From the NCBI RefSeq assembly GCF_014805685.1, contig NC_060901.1, positions 20,560,905-20,624,904 on the forward strand: a DNA stretch of 64,000 nucleotides, given 5' to 3'. Positions 46,488 to 64,000 of the stretch are shown piece by piece. Both the position numbers and the translations under genes were made by a program. Source of the DNA: Silurus meridionalis (taxonomy: Eukaryota; Chordata; Actinopteri; Siluriformes; Siluridae). Numbering within the stretch: the stretch's first letter is position 1; each line of letters opens with the position of its first letter. The notes beneath the pieces are model-generated. The model was not told where the DNA came from, searched no databases, and saw only the letters and a program-made list of their open reading frames with translations.

Positions 46488-49400
46488 TAAGTAAAAATAA
46501 ATAAGCGTGACTGGGTGGACTGGGTGGAGAGTACCTCTCCATGTCTAAAGACATCTAATCCCAGGTTTATCACACGGGCAGGTGTGATCGACTGGACAGC
46601 AGATAAGATCTGCCCTAAAGGATGACAATTCAAAGGTTCTCCTGCCTTTGGGGCAGGCTCGTCTGATAGGCATAGCAGATCCATTTGAGGATGACCTGTG
46701 TGGGTGAAATCAAAATGTGAAGATAAAACAGACAATTTAAGAGAATTAAAGAAATATAATCCAATCCCTTAGCAGGCTGGGAAGGGTACCATCAGGGTCC
46801 AGCAGTCTGTAGATGGACTTTCTGCCTGGCAGTGTGCTTTTCTCCGGATCCTCGGTCAGCTTCATTCTAGGGCGACCTCCAACCTCTACCAACTAATAAA
46901 TTACAAATCGCATCTATATGATTTCACAGACGACATCTGGATATACAAAAACTTTGTGACTGTCTGATTATAAAAAAATCTGAAAATATGTTTTTCAAAT
47001 CTCCTAAATCCATATTCTATAGTCTAAGCTAAATGTATAGTCATTTATGTCTGTACTTTTGAGATGATCACCAACAGTCGGAACCAAATTCCTTGTGTGT
47101 TAACACTTGGCCAATAAACCTGATTCTAAATGAAGGTAACAAAATATATGAGACCCTGAAATATATATAATTTGAATGGTATGTTTTCCACTGTGTAGCA
47201 TCACGCCTTCTGTCTGTATACATCTGGTAACTGAGGAGAGCAGCTGCTGAACTTTTGGGAGAAAAATGTTGTCCCATATGTGTGTAATACAGGATTTTTT
47301 GTTTCATGTTGCGCAAAATGATTTATAAATAGTGAAAGGTCTAGACTGCAGACAAGCCAGTTCAGCACCCAGACTCTGCCACTACTGCAGTTAGCATTGT
47401 CTTGCTCAAATACGCAAGACGTTTTCAATGTTCTATTATGAATAAAATACGAGATTTGCAAATCATCACATACTGTGTTTATTTACATTTCACACCTAAC
47501 TGTTTTTGAATTAGGTTTGTATTTGCTGGTATGTTGCTCCAGAAACCTCATTGCGGTTACCTTATATACACAACCGAGTGAAGGTTGACTTGTGCACGTA
47601 ACGAGGTGAGTTCCAACTCCCACCACATCAATCTCATTATCCTGAGAATCCGGAAGGAAAACATGAACATAAACAGGAAGAAATCTGAGCTATAATGGAT
47701 TATTTCAGCTAGAAGGGAATGCGCTTACTTTCTTGTTGAGCTCTGAAAGACTTTTTTCAGAAACGCTGTTCGACCCGACGATGACGAGCGACTCAAAAGC
47801 AGGAACTGAGAAACTAGTGGGAGAGAGATGAACTACTGAGTACCATATACAGCCATAATATTTGTAAAAATGCAGAAGCACATTTGTACAACTTACTGTT
47901 TGTTGCACTGTTTGAAAACATTACACACTTCCAGAGATTGTCCACAAAGATCTCCACTGTCCAACCTTACACCCAGAGGCTGATACTGCAGGTCGCAGAG
48001 CGCCAGGGCAACTGCACAGAAACAGGGCAAGCCGCTACTGCAATTATAGAAAAGTTGAGTCTGTCGTGTGCGTAACACAAAAGAAATCTGATTCTGAGAT
48101 ACAGGAAATTGTGTTACCTGCTGACGCTGTAGCTGTCAATGACAGGGAGGAAGTTGGAAGGATAAGCAATGGAATAAGACAGGAAAGCAGCAAGTTCTCC
48201 TTCATGCACCTGCTGTGGCTGAGCTCCTAGTAACTCACATACACGTCCTAACCAGTCCTTCACCAAAGGGACAAACTCCACAGGGTCGCCCCCTTTAGCT
48301 GGCGCCAGAGACTGCAGTGAGAATAAAAGTAAAAAGGAATGGAACACTATAAAAAGTTTGGAGCGTTATGGAGCGAGCGGTGAAGCTTCGAGGAACAATT
48401 GATTGCTATAAATGTGGTTAAATATTTTTATGTACAAACATAATATTTGATGTGAATTCGTGATTTTAGTATTAGTTCTTTCTACCAGTAAAAAGTGTGA
48501 TTCAGGTGATATCTTCCAAATAAAGTCTCCGAAAGATTTACAATCAATTATTTTTTCAGTCTCCTCCAAAAGTACTGGAACATCATGACCAATACAAAAA
48601 AAAAACACTGGTGTACTAATAACGAAATATCAGAAGTTCACCAACGACCTCCAGAACTGAAGAACTCCAGAAGCCTCTCATCAGCAGAAAGAATCCAAAG
48701 TCCACAAAAGAATACAGAAAAGATCCTCAAAACCAAGATTAAGTTCTACCCAAGAAGTGGAAAAGCCAAAGTGTGGAGAATGAAATGTGAAAGCTCATCA
48801 ATCAGGATTCACTAATGATGGGACTTGTGATGAAGCAGCAGAATGAATTCAGAATTCAGTCTAATCAGGATGGACATCACACGGCAAAACAACTTTCCAA
48901 AACACACCTCCATCACAACAAAGGACCTCATCAGAATAAAGTTAATCATTAGTCCTAATCTGAGCAACAGTTCACCTTCTGGAGATAAGACTAAAGAGAA
49001 AAACATTTAAAACACATATCATGTATCATGTGATGTCATCTTACGAGTATAGCAGCGCAAAAAAAAAAAAGATTTGGCCATGCTGTTCCAATACTTTTGG
49101 AAGTGGTGGTATATTGTACAGTGCAACAATCTAGTGCATGTGCAGACATGCTATAAAAATCAAAACTCTTCCATGTTAATGTTCTTCCGTGTTAAGACGC
49201 ACCTGTGGCCACACTTCCTCAAGCGAGGAGAAGGATGTGACGTAAGAATGTGCAATGGTGCCTGCTACTGGAATTCCAAAGAGACGGCCAGCCAGAGCAT
49301 TGCTCGTTAAATCAAAACCTGAACACACACAGAAAAACATGGAGAATCCATTTAAATCCTCAATCAAATAACGGATTTTACTAAATGGTGCATTATAGAG

Positions 49401-50974
49401 CCACAATTCTGTAGACACCTGACCCTCACACCCAGAAATGTTCTCTTCATATGGTGTAGATTACTTCACAAAAGAGCTTCAGTTTTTATTATATTTAGTA
49501 TCTACTGCCTTTAGTACTAAATAATATACTTTACACATATACATTAGAGCATACTGACATTCTTTCTTCGCATATGTTAGGAATCTGGGGTCAGAGTTCA
49601 GGGTCAGCTGATACAGTACCACATGCTCCAATGCCCCTGGAGCACTAAGGGTCAAAGGACCCAGAAGTGGCAGCTTGGCAATACCAGGGCTTGACACGAC
49701 CCTCCCCCCCTGATCTTCAGTAACCATTAACCCAAAGTCTTAACTACTGAGCTATCAGAGTAGGTATCTGTGAAAATATACCTCCAATATATGTGTAGCG
49801 AGAAGCAGTCAGGCCTCCATCAGGCCCCTGAGCTCTCCTCAGACCCATCTCCATGAGTCTCCGTCTGGGACCTGCAGCTAGACGGAATCGTGCAGCGTTT
49901 GTGCACACGAGACTGCAAGGACGCAAAGATAGTTAGATATAATATAAGCACTAAAAACATGTTATTGTACTATTGGACCACTGAACTGAGCAGTATGTAA
50001 TGTAAAATTGTCATTTTTTTCCAAAACGTTCACCAAAGGTCCAGAAACGTTGCTGAGATTCCTCCAAGCAATTTAGAGTAGAACTGCAGTTATCAATTAT
50101 TTTAGAAAACGAGTAAAATCCATCGATTAACCGGATAAGAAGTACTTTTTTTTTTTTAATAATGGTGCTTTGGCTGCACTTGGGCACATTTGGTCAGAAG
50201 GTTCCTTAAACCCTCAACAATGAGTCCCCTTCACTATGGGCTTGTTTCAGTATCCAGATGAAGACGACAATGAAAAAATTTTTTTTTAATGTAAAATAAT
50301 AATAACTAATAATACCTGGCATAATTGACCAGACAGAGAAGACTGGTTTCCAACAACTGCACCACAGCCAGTGGACCAGACACCTCCAAAAGAGGAACCT
50401 ACATAATAACAGGTTAATATTACTTCCTCATTATTATACTATCAGCAGTAAAAGAAAATGTGTGTCATGTACCCGGGCAAAAACGACGGTGCCTTCAGCT
50501 ACTGCCCTCACAGACACAGCAGAGGAGTCCAACCCTTTCAGGTAGAGAAAGAAATCCGGGTGGGTGTCAGAGGGTAACACGGTGCGCAAGTATTCCACAT
50601 CTGTATAACATAAACAAAGGGTCAACATCTGCTACAGAATCTTTACATAATGACTGTGTGTTGGAATAAACTCGATATTGTATCATTACTTAATAATAAT
50701 AATTAAAATAATAAGAATAATAATAAGAATAAGAATAGAAGAATGAAGTATGTTGGTAATAAATTTGAAACTAACTTATATCTTTGTAACAACACTGAAA
50801 GTTTAAGACTAACATCTGCACGGTTTGTTATGTGTAAACTCACTGGAATGTGTGTTCTTGTGTTGAATCTATTTGACCTTTGTTTCATGAAGAAAAATGA
50901 AGGTCACGTTTTTATGAATTAGGATCAGAATATAGATAAAAGGTGGAGAATTTAGGGTTTGGAAGTGGCTCGGG

Positions 50975-51021
<47 letters not shown>

Positions 51022-51419
51022 AGGGGAGGGTGACATTACAATGTAAACTTAAGAAAGAGGACTTTTTGCGCATATTGCGCAATTTTTCATTTTCGTGTAA
51101 ACACCCCGACCCTGAAAGCTCTTCCAGCACAAAGTCCAATCAGCGATAAAACCGCGCACACTGGACACTAACCTTCATCCGTGAAGCGAAAGTCCCGCAG
51201 GAACCGAAGGCAGTCCCCGAGTCCCGCAAACAGAGAGAAGCCGCCGCCGAACGGGTTGTCCCGGAAAAAGAGCTCGAACGCGGCGTGCTGGTTGTGCCTG
51301 CCCGCGCGCCAGTACGCGTACGCCATGGTGAACTGGTACACATCCGTGAGCAGAGGCGGCACTCTCTGGCGCACCGAGAGCTCCGGGGTGGCACATGGAT
51401 CACCCAAAACCGTCGCCAT
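45557..51419 (-). CDS. naprt: naprt, nicotinate phosphoribosyltransferase (complete, 13 exons)
   Basis: Thirteen minus-strand exons with GT/AG borders join in phase to 1,638 nt, 545 residues, close to human NAPRT (538). The enzyme couples nicotinic acid to PRPP, with ATP hydrolysis, to give nicotinate mononucleotide: the first step of the Preiss-Handler route to NAD in the cytosol. Landmarks are [15 protein letters not shown] (Y28), [11 protein letters not shown] in exon 1, [12 protein letters not shown] in exon 4, [16 protein letters not shown] with the catalytic-region His (H220) in exon 5, [14 protein letters not shown] GVRLDSGDL in exon 7, GVGTHLVTC (exon 9) and [12 protein letters not shown] (exon 10). 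The ATG at 51,419 has a strong context (AACATGG). No frame breaks. Intron 5 carries a Tc1 relic and intron 11 a SINE. Confidence 0.97.
45670..45915. mobile_element. Tc1-type derived dispersed repeat, copy 3 (naprt intron 12)
   Basis: GGGTTTGAGCGCTATAGC, GGAACAAGTTTGGGTCTCCT, GCAGTTTTTGAGAAAGAACC and TCCAAATACTTTTGTTTTCA follow the order seen in copies at 7.62 and 25.74 kb. It fills most of the last naprt intron. Confidence 0.55.
45923..46030 (-). CDS. naprt: naprt exon 12
   Basis: 108 nt, residues 491-526: [19 protein letters not shown]. Donor GTGAGT. Confidence 0.9.
46180..46320 (+). mobile_element. tRNA-derived SINE in naprt intron 11
   Basis: GTGTAGTTTAGTGGTTAAGG (A box) and GGTTGTGAAGTCAAATCA (B box) 30 nt apart form a tRNA-like head. 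The body AGCTGAGCAAAACCCTTAAT follows and it ends before CTGCTCGGTAGTATGAAT. Confidence 0.7.
46415..46482. repeat. (GT)n in naprt intron 11
   Basis: About 34 perfect GT units. Confidence 0.95.
46535..46695 (-). CDS. naprt: naprt exon 11
   Basis: 161 nt, residues 437-490: [20 protein letters not shown]. Aligns with the MDMLQLAEEPVPQAGQEL part of human NAPRT. Confidence 0.93.
46790..46892 (-). CDS. naprt: naprt exon 10
   Basis: 103 nt: [20 protein letters not shown] and [11 protein letters not shown]. Donor GTACCC is non-optimal after the first three bases. Confidence 0.92.
47561..47641 (-). CDS. naprt: naprt exon 9
   Basis: 81 nt, residues 376-402: [16 protein letters not shown] and QPSLGCVYK. 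Confidence 0.94.
47729..47813 (-). CDS. naprt: naprt exon 8
   Basis: 85 nt. The acceptor is the CACTAG before TTTCTCAG; the later CTCAG would shift the frame. Residues read [20 protein letters not shown]. Confidence 0.92.
47897..48037 (-). CDS. naprt: naprt exon 7 (PRPP/phosphate site)
   Basis: 141 nt, residues 300-346: [13 protein letters not shown] and [16 protein letters not shown]. Confidence 0.95.
48118..48311 (-). CDS. naprt: naprt exon 6
   Basis: 194 nt, residues 236-299: [18 protein letters not shown] and VIDSYSVS. Confidence 0.95.
48557..49110 (+). mobile_element. Tc1-like transposon relic in naprt intron 5
   Basis: The left end CTCCTCCAAAAGTACTGGAA and right end TGTTCCAATACTTTTGGAAG are inverted repeats. 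The interior keeps Tc1 transposase-gene stretches such as AGTTCACCAACGACCTCCA, AACCAAGATTAAGTTCTACC, GCAGCAGAATGAATTCAGA and CACAACAAAGGACCTCATCA, in order on the plus strand, with large deletions. No usable reading frame remains. Confidence 0.75.
49203..49318 (-). CDS. naprt: naprt exon 5 (catalytic His)
   Basis: 116 nt, residues 197-235. Contains [11 protein letters not shown] with H220 at the position of the catalytic-site His of human NAPRT. Confidence 0.95.
49560..49765 (+). mobile_element. SINE-related repeat in naprt intron 4
   Basis: GGTCAGAGTTCAGGGTCAGC, CAATGCCCCTGGAGCACTAA, AGAAGTGGCAGCTTGGCAAT, ACCAGGGCTTGACACGACCC and TCTTAACTACTGAGCTATCA are in the order of the SINE-tailed repeat also present at 24.7 kb. 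Confidence 0.6.
49782..49912 (-). CDS. naprt: naprt exon 4
   Basis: 131 nt, residues 153-196: [40 protein letters not shown]. Confidence 0.95.
50316..50398 (-). CDS. naprt: naprt exon 3
   Basis: 83 nt, residues 126-152: [20 protein letters not shown] then LCLVNYA, a conserved NAPRT segment. Confidence 0.94.
50473..50600 (-). CDS. naprt: naprt exon 2
   Basis: 128 nt, residues 83-125: [20 protein letters not shown] and GTVVFAR. Donor GTACAT. Confidence 0.94.
50979..51018. repeat. (GT)n in naprt intron 1
   Basis: About 20 GT units, 155 nt from exon 1. Confidence 0.95.
51173..51419 (-). CDS. naprt: naprt exon 1
   Basis: Residues 1-82 plus one base; CpG-rich. Start ATG at 51,419 is followed by GCGACG. 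Donor GTTAGT. Confidence 0.95.
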
Positions 51420-51570
51420 GTTCACTGCTCACTGAACTCCTCACGGGCCGGGGAAACTTTACTCCACGCCTACGGCCGGAAGCGCGCACAGGGCGCCGCT
51501 CGGGAACGCGGCTCCGTTACGCATGGCGCATTTACTCCGTTCTTACGGTGAAAGGGCAACGCGGTACGGC
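51420..51570 (-). promoter_or_regulatory. naprt: naprt promoter, small CpG island
   Basis: A CpG-dense segment together with exon 1 (51,180-51,570). CCGGAAGC at 51,476-51,483 is an ETS-type site about 57 bp upstream of the ATG. No TATA box is evident. Confidence 0.5.
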
Positions 51571-51587
51571 GTGTTCCCCATTCAGAG

Positions 51588-51616
51588 AACACACACACAC
51601 ACACACACACACACAC
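51588..51616. repeat. (CA)n microsatellite
   Basis: About 14 CA units. Confidence 0.9.
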
Positions 51617-51762
51617 GTACAGTGATACAGAGTAAATATTTTCAGAGACACACGTGCACGCGCACGTCATATATTTAATCTGAGGTGTTATCATTTTTTT
51701 AAAAAAATACATTACACCACATTTTCACTGTGAAACTTGATATTTGTAATCTGCTTTAAAGT

Positions 51763-51764
<2 letters not shown>

Positions 51765-51809
<45 letters not shown>
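51765..51809. repeat. (CA)n microsatellite
   Basis: About 22 CA units. Confidence 0.95.
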
Positions 51810-51811
<2 letters not shown>

Positions 51812-53050
51812 CACGAAACTGGAAACATTTCAAATAAAAAAAAGCATATTTATTGCATAAAAATGCCATTAAAAAAACCTGATTTAATAGTCATAAATAA
51901 ATGCCAAGCAAACAAATTTTCCCATGACGTCATCCAAATTTGTCAGCGCTATGAAACGAAACTTGATTCAATCATGATAGATAGCCCCAAAAAATTTTCT
52001 GATTTTCATGTGTGTAGTTTTTATCTCCAGGGGTCGCTATAGAGCCCCAAATGAATTTAATTCTTTAATGGTTTTATTGCTCAATAGAACAGCAGATATG
52101 AACCATTAATGCACTGCGTGGAGAGGGTGCTTTTGGTGCTTTTGGTGCTTTTGGTGCTTTTAAGGATTAAAATAAACAGAAAACTAAATAAAGTGAATGT
52201 TTTTGCATTCTAGTGGTTATTTTGTAAATATTGTAATAAATTATATACTTAAGCCTCATTTGCATCTGAAGTTATTATTATGACTGTAATTGGATTCCTG
52301 AAATACCTCATCATAATTAGAGAAAATACTGATTGTTCTTGGCGCTGTAATAGTTTATATCACGTGAGAACATCGCTGATGACGTCACTCTGCGTGCACA
52401 CTGCCAGCACAAGGTCACCTGGCATGCCCTGTGGCATGATTATGTAATTACACTTCCTGCAAAACACATGTTTTAGGTGTTGGTGGTATTGCATCAGGAT
52501 TGCAGTTAAACATGTTTTAAGCTTTGTTTCCTCCAGACTTTTGGTAAATAGTGTCATTATATTGTTGTGAAGTTGTTCAAAGTGCAATATACAAATACAA
52601 TGCAAATAAATGCTTCATCATCAAACTATTAACTGACTAAAAGATGAAGCACAGCAGACTATAGTGAAGAAGTTCTCAATGTTTCAGTGAACAAACGTGT
52701 GTGTTCTCTTAGAAATACATGATACTGCTTTAATATACGTGAAATAATTCAGTTTGTACTTTTTAATTACTTTAATATTTGTTATTTCATTCGTTAATTT
52801 AGTGCAAAAACCATGTTTATTGGATCTGATCTGTTTTGTTTGTTTGTTTGTTTGGTTTTTATTAAATAATTCTGATACAGATAATGTTTTGTTTTGAACA
52901 TGCCTCAATATTTCTCAGTTTTGTTCCAAAAATTGCATTAATTGGATTAAATTAAATGTAATAAATTAATAAGTCTTTAATGTCTTTAATACACATTTTG
53001 AGACCTCAATATTATAATGCTTTGGATAAAACCGTATTTTTATACCAGAG
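51810..53050. other. naprt-ROCK intergenic stretch
   Basis: AT-rich, no exon. A four-copy 9-bp repeat (GGTGCTTTT) lies at 52,127-52,160. Confidence 0.4.
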
Positions 53051-53057
53051 ACACAGT

Positions 53058-53176
53058 TCCAGTCAAAGATTTGGATTTTTAGTGTGTTCTTTTTTATTTA
53101 TTTTTTATTTTTTACAATGTACATTAATACTGAAGACATCCAAACTACAAAGGAACATATATGGAATTATATAGTA

Positions 53177-53275
<99 letters not shown>

Positions 53276-53750
53276 AAGTCATCACCTGGAATGGTTATCC
53301 AACAATCTTAAGGAATTCCCAGATGTGTTGAGTACTTTGTTGGCTGCTTTTCCTTCACTCTCCAGTTCAGCTCATCCCAACTGGATTTAGATGGGGTGAT
53401 TGTGAAAACCAGGTTCCATCACTCTTCTTCTTAATCAACTAGTTCTTACATAAACCAGAGGTGTGTTTTGGGTCGTTGTCCTGTTAGGAAACAAGTGTTG
53501 GTCCCACTAAGTGTAAACCAGATGAGATTACATGAATCTGGTAAGAGAAAGCCAAGAGTGTGCAAAGCTGTCTTCAAAGCTAAATGGACGATCTAAAATA
53601 TGAAACATATTCTGGTTTGTTTACCACGTTTTTGTTCATACATAATTCCAGATGTGCTCTTTCATAGTGTTTTTCAGCATTAATGTGAAATGTTGAAAAT
53701 AATAAAAACAATAAACAAACCTCTAAAGGTGGAGGTGTATCCAGAAAGTG
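53058..53750. mobile_element. non-autonomous Tc1-type element with internal (AT)n
   Basis: Left end CCAGTCAAAGATTTGGA and right end GGTGTATCCAGAAAGTGG correspond to the CAGTCAAAAGTTTGGACACA inverted ends of a common fish Tc1 repeat. Inside, ACATTAATACTGAAGACATC, TGTTGGCTGCTTTTCCTTCA, GTGTTTTGGGTCGTTGTCCT and GTCCCACTAAGTGTAAACCA are in expected order. A long (AT)n has grown at 53,180-53,270. Confidence 0.7.
53180..53270. repeat. (AT)n microsatellite
   Basis: About 45 AT units. Confidence 0.95.
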
Positions 53751-53859
53751 GTAGAAACTACAGTAAGGATGGTAAATGTGGATGGCACTTGTGTAATTGT
53801 CTTTTTAAAGCCGGTCTCAGTAAGCGCTTATTAGTAGCTCACTCCGACACACTGAGCTT

Positions 53860-54314
53860 CTAAAAGCGTCATATGAGATCAGAGAGCAGGAATTCCGCCT
53901 TCAGCTCAGCGAGGAGCCACAATACAGGGCGACACACACACACACACACACACACACAAGCGCGCGCGCAAAGAGACGCGCACGGACGCACGGGCGGCTT
54001 TCGTTTCTCTGGTGACTTTGATCCACGTTTTAACGCGTCGGTCTCCAAAGAGAAAGAAGCCCAGAAGGTATTGTAGAAGACGTGCTGTAGACTCTGTAGT
54101 CTCTGTCCCACACCAGGGGCCGGTAGAAGGACGTGTCTTCACACTACAGATCGTGTGTTGTAATCCCACCGGCTTGATTGGTCGGACCTTTGGATTTTTT
54201 TGGTTTGCTTTGGGACTTTTTTCTTTTTTTTGTTTGTTTACTCCCTCCCTGAGATCACCACGGATTGTTCTTCCTCTCTCATGTCTGTGATCTTGTCCTC
54301 TCCTGACTGGCACC
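53860..54314 (+). promoter_or_regulatory. proposed promoter/5' UTR of the ROCK-type gene
   Basis: GC-richer than its surroundings (CGCGCGCGCAAAGAGACGCG near 53,960). It includes (CA)n at 53,932-53,958 and a T-rich part just before the ATG. Transcription start unknown. Confidence 0.4.
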
Positions 54315-63866
<9,552 letters not shown>

Positions 63867-64000
63867 TAAACAATTATTCCCTTTTTTTTACATTCATATT
63901 ATCCAGGATGTATACATGTGTATTTCACCTGAAGCCGTCAGTGATGTTCTACATGAACCAGTCCACCTCGTAGAGATGTGATCAAATCACCCTACGTTTC

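Noticed and set aside
47797..47802. CTCAG as acceptor of naprt exon 8
   Set aside because: Using it puts a TGA in frame. The CACTAG 7 nt upstream keeps frame and gives the conserved [12 protein letters not shown].

Overview
The window is vertebrate, ray-finned-fish type nuclear DNA: split genes with GT/AG introns, very abundant (CA)n, (GATA)n, (AT)n and (ATT)n microsatellites, many decayed Tc1/mariner copies, LINE fragments and tRNA-derived SINEs. The SINE and Tc1-derived repeats resemble those I associate with otophysan fishes such as catfishes. That lineage call is from memory, not from a search.

Four protein-coding genes can be supported. (1) At the left edge, on the minus strand, is the first coding exon of mpv17 (1,566-1,644, mitochondrial inner-membrane protein). 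A probable non-coding leader exon and an ETS/GABP-motif-rich promoter lie near 2,367-2,440, and the rest of the gene lies left of the window. (2) hlx1, an H2.0-like homeobox gene, is complete on the minus strand in four exons (35,452-37,575, 365 aa). (3) naprt, nicotinate phosphoribosyltransferase, is complete on the minus strand in 13 exons (45,557-51,419, 545 aa). (4) The 5' part of a Rho-associated kinase gene of the ROCK2 type is on the plus strand (seven exons, 54,315-63,811, running off the right edge). naprt and the kinase gene are arranged head to head about 2.9 kb apart.

Between the mpv17 promoter and hlx1 lies about 32 kb without any exon I can recognise. It holds a 13-bp satellite (2.98-3.55 kb), a G-depleted minisatellite (10.87-11.75 kb), LINE pieces, an internally deleted Tc1 (17.45-17.90 kb), a mariner transposase relic (15.57-15.85 kb), a Tc1 transposase relic (27.68-28.44 kb), a possible solo LTR (29.2-29.6 kb), SINE fragments and long unique AT-rich stretches. 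Since hlx1 is a developmental regulator, this desert is a natural place for its enhancers, but that is inference. From 37.6 to 45.5 kb the hlx1-naprt interval is dominated by (ATT)n and very long (GATA)n/(TATC)n arrays plus a mariner-type MITE.

The genes do not form a pathway: mpv17 acts in mitochondrial DNA maintenance, naprt in NAD synthesis from nicotinic acid, hlx1 in mesenchymal/visceral development and the ROCK kinase in RhoA signalling to the cytoskeleton. The most unusual points are a 2-nt deletion that breaks the kinase-domain reading frame in ROCK exon 5, introns of the kinase gene made almost wholly of simple repeats, and simple repeats lying within 5-25 nt of several splice sites in hlx1 and the kinase gene. 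I see no new multi-gene system, CRISPR array or RNA gene.
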